Part shown: in pieces, positions 32,196 through 40,537 of the stretch
Numbering within the stretch: position 1 is the stretch's first letter
Layout: the number at the start of each line of letters is the position of its first letter
Assembly: GCF_022095675.1 (NCBI RefSeq)
Contig: NZ_JAHYSG010000011.1
Span: forward strand, 62,001-126,000
Direction: 5' to 3'
Source of the DNA: Dactylosporangium sp. AC04546
GTDB taxonomy: Bacteria > Actinomycetota > Actinomycetes > Mycobacteriales > Micromonosporaceae
Length of the DNA: 64,000 nt
Made by a program: the position numbers and the translations under genes
The notes under the pieces: model-generated
The model's input: only the letters and a program-made list of their open reading frames with translations
Told to the model about the DNA's origin: nothing
Database searches by the model: none

Positions 32196-34343
32196 TCAGC
32201 GCCCGGCGGACGGCTCCGACGCCGATTCCAGGGCCACACGCGGAAGTAACCGGTCAAGCCGCCGCGGCAGCCACCACGCGCGAGCGCCGAGCAGGTGCAT
32301 CACCGCGGGCACGATCAGGCATCGGATGACGACCGCGTCCAGCAGCACGGCCACTGCCAGCCCGAGACCGAACTGCTGCAGCATCCGCCCCGGGTCGAGC
32401 AGGAACGATCCGAACACCAGGACCATGATGGCCGCCGCAGCCGTGACGATCCGGCCCGTCGTCGCCAGGCCCTCACTGACGGCGCGACCGGCGTCGCGGG
32501 TCTGCTGCCACTCCTCGTGCATGCGGGCGAGGAGGAACACCTCATAGTCCATCGAGAGCCCGAACGCGATCGCGAAGATCATGACCGGCACGTACGCCTC
32601 GATCGGGCCGGGTTGGGCACCGAACCGGCCGTCCTGGAAGACCAGCGTGATGGCACCCATCGCGGCACCGACGCTGAGCAGGTTGAGCAGCGCCGCCTTG
32701 ATCGGGATCAGCACCGAGCGGAACACCACGAGCAGCAACAGCGCCGACAGGCCGACCACCAGGCCCACGAACAGCGGCAGCCGCCGGCTTACCGCGTCCG
32801 CGAAGTCGACCACCGCGGCCGTGCTCCCGCCGACCAGCAGCGTGGCACCACTAGCCGTCGCCAGTGGCGGCAGCGTCTGCGAACGCAGGCGGTCGACCAG
32901 TTCGGCGGTTCGCGCGTCCTGCGGCCCCGCGTCCGGGAAGACGATGATGGTCGACAGGCCGTCGCCGGCCGGCAGTGGCGGGGTCGTGGCCGCGACACCG
33001 TCCGTGGACAACACCGTGCGCTCCACGGACGCCGCCGCCGCTTCGTCGCCGCGGACCACCACCACGAGCGGGCCGTTGAACCCGGCGCCGAATCCCTTGG
33101 CCAGCAGGTCGTACGCGGCTCGCGAGGTGGCCGACGGCGCATCGGTGCCGGCGTCGGCGAAGCCGAGTCGGATGCCCAGGGCCGGCAGTGTCAGCGCGAC
33201 GAGCGCGCCGACCGCCAGCACCAGCGAAATCCACGGCCGACGCTGCACGAGCGCCGACCAGGCCCGCCAGCGATCGCCCTCCCGCCGGTCGGCTCGTCCC
33301 GGCCGCTGGGCGCGCTGGGCCCGCTTGCGCACGCCGCGCTCGACGCGGCCGCCGACCACAGCGAGCAGCGCCGGCAGCAGGGTCAGCGACGCGACCATCG
33401 TCACGAGCACGGTCACCGCGATCGCGACCGCCACCCCCTGCAGGGAGCCGAGCCCGAGGGCGATGAGACCGAGCAGGGCGACGATGACGGTGCACCCGGC
33501 GAAGAAGACCGTGCGGCCGGCGGTGTCCAGCGCGGTGCGCGTGGCACCCTCCCGGTCGGCGCCGGTCAGCAGCTCGCCGCGGTATCGCGAGAAGACCAGC
33601 AACGCGTAGTCGATGCCGACGCCGAGCCCGACCAGCAGCATCAACGGCACCGTGAAGTCGGCGATGGTCGCGAGATGCGAGGCCAGCGTGATGAGGCCGA
33701 TCGCACTGCCGACCGCGAACACCGCGATGATGATCGGAAGGCTCGCGGCGAGCAGCGAACCGAACAGGAACACCAGAATCACCAGCGCGGCGACGATGCC
33801 GGCGCCCTCGGCCGGGCCGCCCTCGCTCTCCTGCGCGTTGCGGACGGGGTCGCCGCCGAGCTCGACCCGCAGACCGTCACCGCCCGCGGCGCCGGCGGTG
33901 TCGATGACGCGGCGCACGTCCTCCACGGGCAGCTGCTCGGACGGCGCGTCGAACACGACCGTGGCGTAGCCGATGGTGCCGTCGCCGGACATCGCGCTCG
34001 GGTCGGCATACGGACTGCGCACCGCCGTGACGCGAGGCAGGCCGCGCACGGTGCCGAGCATCGCCTCGACCCGCTCGCGCACCGGCTGCGCCGCGAGACC
34101 GTCGGCCCGCTCGACGACGACCTGGACGGTCGCGCCCGCCTGCTCAGGTGCGCGCTCTTGCAGCGTGTCGAGCGCCCGCTGCGACTCCGCGCCGGGCAAC
34201 GAGAAGTCGTTGCGGAAGTCGCCGCCGACGGTCTGTGCGGCGACGGTGACCGCGGCGAGCACGGCGACCCAGGCGACGAGCGCGAGCCAGCGGTGCCGAT
34301 AGGAGCGGGCCGCGAGCCGTGTGAAGACGGTGCGGTTGTCCAT
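32196..34343 (-). CDS. MMPL family RND-type membrane transporter
   Basis: The 715-residue protein starts at the ATG at 34343 with AAGGAG upstream. It has the duplicated RND layout: one membrane helix, an outside domain, five or six helices with GLGVGIDYALLVFSRYR, then the second half with AFGLSMDYEVFLLARMHEEW. The paired Asp-Tyr residues of the proton relay are present in both halves. Actinobacterial MMPL proteins export lipids or hydrophobic compounds. It is divergent from a two-component system (34511), whose response regulator may control it. Confidence 0.9.
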   Translation of the reverse strand: MDNRTVFTRLAARSYRHRWLALVAWVAVLAAVTVAAQTVGGDFRNDFSLPGAESQRALDTLQERAPEQAGATVQVVVERADGLAAQPVRERVEAMLGTVRGLPRVTAVRSPYADPSAMSGDGTIGYATVVFDAPSEQLPVEDVRRVIDTAGAAGGDGLRVELGGDPVRNAQESEGGPAEGAGIVAALVILVFLFGSLLAASLPIIIAVFAVGSAIGLITLASHLATIADFTVPLMLLVGLGVGIDYALLVFSRYRGELLTGADREGATRTALDTAGRTVFFAGCTVIVALLGLIALGLGSLQGVAVAIAVTVLVTMVASLTLLPALLAVVGGRVERGVRKRAQRAQRPGRADRREGDRWRAWSALVQRRPWISLVLAVGALVALTLPALGIRLGFADAGTDAPSATSRAAYDLLAKGFGAGFNGPLVVVVRGDEAAAASVERTVLSTDGVAATTPPLPAGDGLSTIIVFPDAGPQDARTAELVDRLRSQTLPPLATASGATLLVGGSTAAVVDFADAVSRRLPLFVGLVVGLSALLLLVVFRSVLIPIKAALLNLLSVGAAMGAITLVFQDGRFGAQPGPIEAYVPVMIFAIAFGLSMDYEVFLLARMHEEWQQTRDAGRAVSEGLATTGRIVTAAAAIMVLVFGSFLLDPGRMLQQFGLGLAVAVLLDAVVIRCLIVPAVMHLLGARAWWLPRRLDRLLPRVALESASEPSAGR

Positions 34344-34510
34344 GTGGTGCGCTCCTTGCCCTCGGCCGGATTCGGTCGCTGGCAACGGTATGGGCGGCGG
34401 ACGCCGGTCCGCATCGCTCACGCCAGGGATCTTCGGATACCACCGTAGGGGGACCCGAGATCCCTCCACAGAGCGTCGCACCCGACGGCCCGGCTCTCTA
34501 GGCTTGCGGC

Positions 34511-35683
34511 ATGGACAGGCGGACGCTGCTGGTGGACGGCGGGATCGCGGGGATCACCCTGGCGATCGCGCTGGGCACGCTGGGCGCGGGCGGCCTGGGG
34601 ACGCCGAGCCCGCTGGCGACGCCGCTCGACCTCGTCGGGGTCATCCTCGCGATCGTCGCGTCGGCGCCGCTGGCCGCGCGCGAGCGGGCCCCGATGACCG
34701 TCTACGCGACCATCACCGCGGGCACGCTCACGTTGCTCGTGCTCAACTATCCGCTCGACTTCCCGCTCGGCGCGGCGATCGCCGGTTACACCGTCGCCGT
34801 CCGCTACAGCGGCGTCCCCGATCCGGTCCGGCGGCGTGGCGCGCTGGCCGCGGTCGTCGGGTTCGGCCCGGCCCTCGTCGTCATCTACTCGGTCGCCGGC
34901 GACAACCTCTTCGACATCACCGTCGAGCTCACCGCGCTGGGGGTCATGTTCGGTGCCGTCTGGATCGCCGGCGACCGGAGCAGACTGCGTCGCGAGCGCA
35001 TCGTCGCGCTCGAGGAGCGGGCCGCGCGCACCGAGCGGGAGGTCGAGCGGGAGCACCGGCTCGCCGCCGCCCAGGAGCGCACCCGCATCGCGCGCGAGCT
35101 GCACGACTCGGCCGGCCATGCGATCAGCGTCATCCTGGTCCAGGCGGGCGCGGCGCGGCTGCTGCACGAGCGCGACCCGGAGCGTTCCCGGCGGGCGCTG
35201 CACACCATCGAGGACGTGGCGCGCGGCACGATGGACGAGATCAGCCGGCTGGTCCGTGCGCTGCGAGAAGACGGGCAGAGCGACCTGACCCCGGCCGACC
35301 CGGCGGCGATCGACGATCTGCTGGCCGGTTTCCGAGCGGGCGGACTGTCCCTGACGTCACATGTCGAGGGTTCTTTCGCAGCAGTGCCGCGGAGCGTGGC
35401 CTCAGCGGCGTACCGAATCCTGCAGGAAGCGCTCACCAACGCGACCCGGCACGGCGAGGGCAGTGCCGACGTGGCGGTGCGCTTCACGGCCGACGCCGTC
35501 GAGATCACTGTCACCAACCCCGCGCGGAGCAGCGCGCCGGTGACGGGCGGCGGCCACGGCATCGTCGGCATGCGGGAGCGGGCGGTGCTGCTGGGCGGCA
35601 CATTACGCACCGAGCGGGCGGACGGCCGATATCGGCTGTCGGCCCGGCTGCCGCAGCTGGCCGCCGGCAGCGTCGCGGCATGA
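34511..35683 (+). CDS. Sensor histidine kinase, NarL/DesK-type
   Basis: The 390-residue protein has four to five N-terminal membrane helices (to about residue 150). The dimerisation/phosphoacceptor helix RTRIARELHDSAGHAISVI carries His198, and the HATPase domain contains LQEALTNATRHG and GGGHGIVGMRERAVLLGG. The layout is HisKA_3 type. TAGGCT at 34499-34504 lies six bases before the ATG, so the mRNA is likely leaderless. The ATG of the response regulator overlaps the stop. With little extracellular sequence it probably senses membrane state or a hydrophobic signal, consistent with the divergent MMPL exporter. Confidence 0.92.
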   Translation: MDRRTLLVDGGIAGITLAIALGTLGAGGLGTPSPLATPLDLVGVILAIVASAPLAARERAPMTVYATITAGTLTLLVLNYPLDFPLGAAIAGYTVAVRYSGVPDPVRRRGALAAVVGFGPALVVIYSVAGDNLFDITVELTALGVMFGAVWIAGDRSRLRRERIVALEERAARTEREVEREHRLAAAQERTRIARELHDSAGHAISVILVQAGAARLLHERDPERSRRALHTIEDVARGTMDEISRLVRALREDGQSDLTPADPAAIDDLLAGFRAGGLSLTSHVEGSFAAVPRSVASAAYRILQEALTNATRHGEGSADVAVRFTADAVEITVTNPARSSAPVTGGGHGIVGMRERAVLLGGTLRTERADGRYRLSARLPQLAAGSVAA

Positions 35684-36351
35684 CGAAGCGCGTGCTGGTG
35701 GTTGACGACGACGATCTCATGCGGGCCGGGTTGCGGGCCGTGCTGTCCGTCGACGAGCGCATCGTCGTCGTCGGCGAGGCCTCGGACGGGCGGCAGGCGG
35801 TCGAGCTGACCCGCCGCGAGGAGCCGGACGTGGTGCTCATGGACGTGCGGATGCCGCATCTCGACGGGATCGGAGCCACCGCCGAGATCGTGGCGGGCGG
35901 GTCGGCGGCCCGGATCCTGATCCTGACGACGTTCGAGGACGACGACTACGTGTTCGGGGCGTTGTGCGCGGGGGCGTCCGGGTTCCTGCTCAAGCGCACA
36001 CGGCCGGAGCAGCTCATCGCGGCCATCCACACCGTCGCGGCGGGCGAGTCGCTGCTGTCGCCGGCCGTGACGCGCACGGTCATCGACCGCATGACCCGCC
36101 AGCCGCAGCCGGATCCGACAGCCGGGCGGCGGCTGATGGAGCTGACGCCGCGCGAGCGGGAGGTGCTGGAGGCGGTGGCGCGAGGCCGGACCAACGGTGA
36201 GATCGCCGAGCTGCTCAGCGTCGAGGAGTCGACCGTCAAGACGCACGTGAAGCGCATCCTGGCCAAGCTGCACCTGCGCGATCGGGTGCAGGCAGTGATC
36301 TTGGCGTACGAGACGGGCCTGGTCCGGCCAGGCGATGCCCAGCACCCCTGA
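35680..36351 (+). CDS. Response regulator, NarL/FixJ family
   Basis: The 223-residue protein has a receiver domain with the acidic pair DDDD (10-13), phosphoacceptor Asp55 (VLMDVRMP), Thr in LTTFED and Lys in FLLKR, then a LuxR-type helix-turn-helix ELTPREREVLEAVARGRTNG and STVKTHVKRILAKL. It is the partner of the preceding kinase (four-base ATGA overlap). Likely targets are the divergent MMPL gene and its own operon. No operator was identified in the 167-bp gap between 34344 and 34510. Confidence 0.94.
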   Translation: MTKRVLVVDDDDLMRAGLRAVLSVDERIVVVGEASDGRQAVELTRREEPDVVLMDVRMPHLDGIGATAEIVAGGSAARILILTTFEDDDYVFGALCAGASGFLLKRTRPEQLIAAIHTVAAGESLLSPAVTRTVIDRMTRQPQPDPTAGRRLMELTPREREVLEAVARGRTNGEIAELLSVEESTVKTHVKRILAKLHLRDRVQAVILAYETGLVRPGDAQHP

Positions 36352-36391
36352 GCCGGCGGCCCGACGACCGGCGGGCGGGCCGGAGCTGCGA

Positions 36392-36802
36392 TCAGCGTTG
36401 GCACCACCGCACGACCGAGTCCAGGCAGAGCTGGAGGCAGAGGCCGATGTACAGGGCCAGGCCGAACAGGCCCATGAGCGGGCGGCCGTTGGTGAGGAAC
36501 AGGAAGCAGGCGATGAGGTTGGCACCGCAGCCGACCAGGGCGAGCCAGCGGCCCCAGCGGCGGCCCTGCCAGACGCCGATGCCGCCGATCGCCTCGGCGG
36601 CCGGCACGACGATGGCGGCGACCACGAGCGCGAACAGCCCGGAGCCCTCGGCCTCGCTGCCGTCGAGAATCCTCATCCCCAGCACGACGCCGATCGATCC
36701 CAGGATCACAAGCACGATGGCCACGCCCGTCGCCGACCCGGGGCGGTAGTCCACGGGCTCGCGGTTGAACCGGTTGCGGTACTGATCCAGGCGCGATGTC
36801 AT
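36392..36802 (-). CDS. Small four-helix membrane protein, unknown function
   Basis: The ATG at 36802 gives a 136-residue protein, MTSRLDQYRNRFN followed by four hydrophobic segments (GVAIVLVILGSIGVVLGM, LFALVVAAIVVPAAEAI, WLALVGCGANLIACFLFL, LFGLALYIGLCLQLCL). It ends VVRWCQR. Polar loops include WQGRRWGRW. No family is recognised. It is divergent from the arabinofuranosidase gene. An open frame upstream would run through that gene's promoter and is not used. Confidence 0.7.
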   Translation of the reverse strand: MTSRLDQYRNRFNREPVDYRPGSATGVAIVLVILGSIGVVLGMRILDGSEAEGSGLFALVVAAIVVPAAEAIGGIGVWQGRRWGRWLALVGCGANLIACFLFLTNGRPLMGLFGLALYIGLCLQLCLDSVVRWCQR

Positions 36803-36858
36803 GACGCCCACGATGCCGACCGGGCATTGCAGTACACATGCAGTCGGCTGACAGGTGG

Positions 36859-36951
36859 TTGACATCGTCGATGTGAGCGATAACACTCATGACACCAAAT
36901 ATCTGCGCTCACTTCATCCCGGAGTCTTGCCCAGAATGTGAGCGCTAACAT
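36859..36951 (+). promoter_or_regulatory. Promoter with two LacI-type operators for the arabinofuranosidase gene
   Basis: A -35 TTGACA is at 36859-36864 and a -10-like TAACAC at 36881-36886 (16-bp spacer). TGTGAGCGATAACA (36872-36885) overlaps the -10. A second, nearly palindromic copy, ATGTGAGCGCTAACAT, is at 36936-36951, about 17 bp before the ATG. The sites differ from each other by one base in 14 and are 64 bp apart, so looping or road-block repression is possible. The motif differs from the GAGAGCGCTCTC box at other glycosidase genes, suggesting a separate pentose-responsive regulator. Confidence 0.82.
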
Positions 36952-36967
36952 CAGAGAGGCCCCCGCC

Positions 36968-38461
36968 ATGGGTTTCTGGTCCGCGCGCCGGCTGCGGCGC
37001 ACCTTCCTTCCGGGTGCCGCCGCCGCGGCGCTCGTCGCGGCGGCGCTGGTCGCCCTGCCCGGCGCCGCCCAGGCCGCCGGCACGCTGCCCTGTGACATCT
37101 ACACCAGCGGCGGCACCCCCTGCGTCGCCGCGCACAGCACCACCCGCGCGCTGTTCGGCGCGTACAACGGCTCGCTCTACCAGGTGCGCCGCTGGTCGGA
37201 CGGCGCCACGTCCAACATCGGCGTGCTGAGCGCCGGCGGCTACGCCAACGCCGCGGCGCAGGACTCGTTCTGCTCCGGCACGTACTGCACGATCGTGCGC
37301 ATCTACGACCAGACCTCCCGCCACAACGACCTGACGATCGCCCCCGGCGGCGGCGCGAACCCGACCGCGGACCAGGGCGCGAACGCCGCGGCCCTGCCGG
37401 TCACGGCCGGCGGCCACAAGGTCTACGGCGTGTACATTTCAGCCGGCAACGGCTACCGCAACAACGCCACCAACGGCGTCGCGACCGGCAGCCAGCCCGA
37501 GGGCATGTACATGGTCACCGAGGGCACGCACTTCAACGACCGCTGCTGCTTCGACTACGGCAACGCCGAGACGAACAACATGGACACCGGCAACGGCGAC
37601 ATGGACGCGATCTACTTCGGCACGCTGTGCTGGTTCTCGCCGTGCGCGGGCGGCCCGCGGGTCGCCGCCGACCTCGAGAACGGCCTGTTCGCCGGCGGCG
37701 ACGGCTCCTGGACCGCGAACACCGGGCGCAGCACCCCGTTCGTCACGGCGATGCTGAAGAACAACGGCACCACGACGTACGCCATCAAGGACGGCAACGC
37801 GCAGTCCGGCAGCCTGGCCACCCGGTACAACGGCGCGCTGCCCAGCCAGTCGGGCTACCGCCCGATGACCAAGCAGGGCGCGATCATCCTCGGCATCGGC
37901 GGCGACAACAGCAACGGCTCCGTCGGCTCGTTCTTCGAGGGCGTCATGACCAGCGGCTACCCGACCGACGCGACCGAGAACTCGGTCCAGGCGAACATCG
38001 TCTCGGTCGGCTACAGCAAGAGCGTCACGTTCCCGGTGAACGGCGCCACCTACCGGCTGACGAACCTCGCAAGCGGCAAGGTGCTCGACGCGGTGAACTG
38101 CGGTACCGCGAACGGCACCCAGATCGACATCTGGCAGGCCCTGGGCAACACGTGCCAGCAGTGGCGCTTCAACAGCGTCGGCGCCAACAAGTGGACCGTC
38201 ACGAACGTCAACGCCAACAAGGTCCTCGACGCCGTGAACTGCGGCCTGGCACTGGGCACGGCCACCAACCTGTGGCAGTCGCTCGGCAACCTGTGCCAGC
38301 AGTGGGCGGTCATCCCCGCCGGCAACGGCCGCTACGAGCTCGTGGTCGAGAACAGCGGCATGGTCCTCGACGATCAGAACTGCGGCACCGCGAACGGCAC
38401 GAAGGTGCAGCTCTGGATGTGGCTGAACAACACCTGCCAGCTCTGGGCGATCGCACCGTAA
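36968..38461 (+). CDS. Secreted alpha-L-arabinofuranosidase B (GH54-type) with ricin-type lectin domain
   Basis: The ATG at 36968 starts a 497-residue protein with a signal peptide (LRRTFLPGAAAAALVAAALV, cleavage after AQAA). The catalytic region (about 40-360) opens with LPCDIYTSGGTPCVAAHSTTRALF and carries the AbfB-family features DQTSRHNDL and GSFFEGVMTSGYPTD. The C-terminal 130 residues are a ricin B-type (CBM13) trefoil with GKVLDAVNCG, NKVLDAVNCG and CQQW repeats, in place of the CBM42 usual in fungal enzymes. It should release arabinose from arabinan or arabinoxylan outside the cell. Two LacI-type operators precede it. Confidence 0.88.
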   Translation: MGFWSARRLRRTFLPGAAAAALVAAALVALPGAAQAAGTLPCDIYTSGGTPCVAAHSTTRALFGAYNGSLYQVRRWSDGATSNIGVLSAGGYANAAAQDSFCSGTYCTIVRIYDQTSRHNDLTIAPGGGANPTADQGANAAALPVTAGGHKVYGVYISAGNGYRNNATNGVATGSQPEGMYMVTEGTHFNDRCCFDYGNAETNNMDTGNGDMDAIYFGTLCWFSPCAGGPRVAADLENGLFAGGDGSWTANTGRSTPFVTAMLKNNGTTTYAIKDGNAQSGSLATRYNGALPSQSGYRPMTKQGAIILGIGGDNSNGSVGSFFEGVMTSGYPTDATENSVQANIVSVGYSKSVTFPVNGATYRLTNLASGKVLDAVNCGTANGTQIDIWQALGNTCQQWRFNSVGANKWTVTNVNANKVLDAVNCGLALGTATNLWQSLGNLCQQWAVIPAGNGRYELVVENSGMVLDDQNCGTANGTKVQLWMWLNNTCQLWAIAP

Positions 38462-38513
38462 GCCGTAGCACAGGCCTGGGGCGCGGTCACATGGCCGCGC
38501 CCCAGCTCCATCG

Positions 38514-39437
38514 TCAGTCCAGGTCGGCGGCGGCCGGTGGGGCGCTGTCCGACCAGCGGGCCTTGAGGATCGCCCGGTACGAGTTCCGGACGCCGTCCGT
38601 CCACGACTCCTGCGCGAGGGCCTCACCCGTCGCCGGGTCGATGACGAGCCGCTGCTGGCCGACCGCGCCGAAGTCGCCGCGCCGGTTGTACCCGACCGCG
38701 ACCCCGCCGCGGCCCAGCGCGTCGGTCACCGGGCCGAGCACCTCGATGCCCGGCAGCTGGGCGAGCATCCGGTAGGCGGCCGCGCGCACCGGCGCCGGGA
38801 CCGGCAGGTCCAGCACGAGGCCGGCGCCGGAGTAGAAGAGGAACTCGTCGCGGTTCTCCCCCGAGCCCTTCTCCGCATACCAGTCGAGCAGCCGCGCCTT
38901 CAGCGCACCCGGCTCGGCCGGCAACGCCGCGAGCTGCGCCGCGGACCGGGGCAGCCCGGCCACGAGGAAGTTGTTGTCCGCGGTGTGTCCCTGCATCGGT
39001 CGTACCGTCCAGCCGCCGGACGATCCGCGAACATACGCGACGGTGGGGTCGCCGGCGCGCGTCGCGAGCCACTGCTCGTCGGTCACCTTGGGCGAGCCGT
39101 GCTCGGCGCGCACGACCCAGTAGCGCCCGCTCTCGACGGCCTTCGCGTCGTTGTGCTGCGCGGCGACCAGCAGCAGATCGGTCGGAGCGGCCGCCGCAGA
39201 CGACGCAGGCGGCGAAACGCTGACCACGCCGGGAGCCGAGGGCCGCAGGGCGACCGCCGCCGTCACCGCGGCAACCGCGGCCAGCCCGGCCCCCGCCAGC
39301 ACGAGCCGCCGCGCCGGGGTGCGCCGGCGCGCGGCCGGCCTGGGGTACGACATGATCATCGAGACGTCGTCGGGCGTCGACTCGGCAGTGAGCCGGCTCG
39401 GACGCGCCTCGGCTAAGGAACGCATGATCTTGCTCAT
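38514..39437 (-). CDS. CU044_5270-family membrane-anchored protein
   Basis: The 307-residue protein has a cytoplasmic N-terminus (MSKIMRSLAEARPSRL), one membrane helix (RLVLAGAGLAAVAAVTAAVA, about 43-62) and an outside domain with GRYWVVRAEHG, LPGIEVLGPVTDALGRGG and LVIDPATGEALAQE. Such proteins are regularly encoded after an ECF sigma gene in actinobacteria and probably act as its regulator or sensor. The start overlaps the sigma gene's stop by four bases. A zinc-binding anti-sigma motif is not seen in the N-terminus. Confidence 0.85.
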   Translation of the reverse strand: MSKIMRSLAEARPSRLTAESTPDDVSMIMSYPRPAARRRTPARRLVLAGAGLAAVAAVTAAVALRPSAPGVVSVSPPASSAAAAPTDLLLVAAQHNDAKAVESGRYWVVRAEHGSPKVTDEQWLATRAGDPTVAYVRGSSGGWTVRPMQGHTADNNFLVAGLPRSAAQLAALPAEPGALKARLLDWYAEKGSGENRDEFLFYSGAGLVLDLPVPAPVRAAAYRMLAQLPGIEVLGPVTDALGRGGVAVGYNRRGDFGAVGQQRLVIDPATGEALAQESWTDGVRNSYRAILKARWSDSAPPAAADLD

Positions 39438-39970
39438 CGGCTGTACTCCTGCGTCGGTTGGGCGAGCGGTGTGTGACGAGCCGACCCGGCGAGCGCCTGC
39501 TCGAGCCGCTTCCGGGCGCGGTGCAGCCGGACGAAGTAGGTGGCCGTGGAGCAGCCGACGACCTTCGCGGCCTCACGGGCCCCGAGCCCGTGCCAGGCCA
39601 CGAGGGTCAGCAGCTCCCGGTCGTCGTCGCCGAGCCGCGCGAGGGCGGCCAGCATCGCGGCCTTCTCGGTGACTCCGTCGGCGACGTCGGCCTGCGCCTC
39701 CTCCACCCAGGCGCGCATCTCGGTCGCCAGGCTCACCTGCCGCACCTCGTCGCGATACCGCTCCCGGATGACGTTGCGCGCCACGCCGAGCAGCCACGGC
39801 AACGGCACCCCCGGCACGGCGTCGAGCCGCCGCCACACCACGAGAAACGTGTCCGCGACAACGTCATCGGCAAGGTCCCGCCCGACGCGGCTGACCGCAT
39901 AGGCATACACCCGCGGCCGATACTCCGCGTAGAGCGCGGTGAACCAACGACCTTCATCGGGATGCTTCAC
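39434..39970 (-). CDS. ECF-type RNA polymerase sigma factor
   Basis: The GTG at 39970 is favoured because GGAGGAG lies eight bases upstream. A GTG three codons earlier is too close to that site. The 178-residue protein has sigma region 2 (LYAEYRPRVYAYAVSRVG, DDVVADTFLVVWRRL, LPWLLGVARNVIRERYR) and region 4 (LLTLVAWHGLGAREAAKVVG, TATYFVRLHRARKRL). It is paired with the CU044_5270-family gene downstream, as in many actinobacterial loci. The regulon and signal are unknown. Confidence 0.92.
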   Translation of the reverse strand: MKHPDEGRWFTALYAEYRPRVYAYAVSRVGRDLADDVVADTFLVVWRRLDAVPGVPLPWLLGVARNVIRERYRDEVRQVSLATEMRAWVEEAQADVADGVTEKAAMLAALARLGDDDRELLTLVAWHGLGAREAAKVVGCSTATYFVRLHRARKRLEQALAGSARHTPLAQPTQEYSR

Positions 39971-40064
39971 AAGCTGCACTCCTCCAGCGCCGAGAATCTC
40001 TCGTCACGAGGTAATGCGCGAAGCCCCGCGGTTCTTACAGGGCCGGTCCGCCCGGTCGCCTGAC

Positions 40065-40388
40065 TCATTCCGGGTGCGGGATGTGCGGGGCCAGGCTCAC
40101 CCGCGAAGTGATGGACAGCTTCCGGTACACATGGCGCAGGTGGTAGTTCACCGTGTGCTGGGAGATGCCCATCCGGCGGGCGATCTGCCGGTTGGTCAGC
40201 GCCGAACCCGCCAGGCGGGCCACATCCCGCTCGCGGTCGCTCAGCGCGGCCCAGCCCGACAACGGCCGGTCGGGGGAGACCACCGCCACGACCACCGTCT
40301 CCCCCGCCGACTCCAGGTCGTACACCAGCACGGGGCGCAGGCCCGTCGCTTGCAGGCCGCGCAGCAGCGTCTCCGCCAGTCGCTCCAT
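40065..40388 (-). CDS. Short LuxR-type DNA-binding protein
   Basis: The ATG at 40388 has GGAGGCGGAG directly upstream. A frame extending to 40445 would run through the direct repeats and is less likely. The 107-residue product has about 45 N-terminal residues (VLVYDLESAGETVVVAVVS) and a LuxR helix-turn-helix (LSDRERDVARLAGSALTNRQ, HTVNYHLRHVYRKLSI). There is no receiver or ATPase domain. It is divergent from the nine-gene operon at 40538. The 149-bp gap carries two sets of CTGGAA direct repeats, so it is the best candidate for that operon's regulator. Confidence 0.85.
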   Translation of the reverse strand: MERLAETLLRGLQATGLRPVLVYDLESAGETVVVAVVSPDRPLSGWAALSDRERDVARLAGSALTNRQIARRMGISQHTVNYHLRHVYRKLSITSRVSLAPHIPHPE

Positions 40389-40412
40389 CTCCGCCTCCAG
40401 ACTGCCGAGTGA

Positions 40413-40520
40413 TTGCTGGAACTTACTGGAATATACTGGAACCATGCAAGGGTGAGGACATCAGCCGAACGACCCACCCGTTCCGGGTAAATATCGGGGA
40501 TTGCTGGAAAATGCTGGAGC
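40413..40520. promoter_or_regulatory. 10-bp-periodic CTGGAA direct repeats in the divergent promoter region
   Basis: Three repeats in exact 10-bp register, TTGCTGGAAC, TTACTGGAAT and ATACTGGAAC, cover 40413-40442. A second set of two, TTGCTGGAAA and ATGCTGGAGC, is at 40501-40520. Direct repeats at one helical turn suggest cooperative binding along one DNA face. The second set ends five bases before TAGGGT (40525-40530), which sits seven bases from the GTG at 40538. The pattern is unlike the palindromes of TetR, MarR or LacI proteins in this window. Confidence 0.8.
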
Positions 40521-40537
40521 GCGGTAGGGTCGCGAAC

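Noticed and set aside
32295..34448. Large open frame antisense to the MMPL gene
   Set aside because: It is a mirror of a GC-rich coding frame, with His/Arg/Asp-rich composition and no protein-like segments.
40389..40445. Longer LuxR protein starting at 40445
   Set aside because: The extra codons would be the direct repeats themselves, while ATG 40388 has a good GGAGG-type ribosome site.
40413..40520. Replication iterons
   Set aside because: Only five short copies in two sets occur, with no Rep gene or AT-rich unwinding region. Their place between divergent genes fits a regulatory site.
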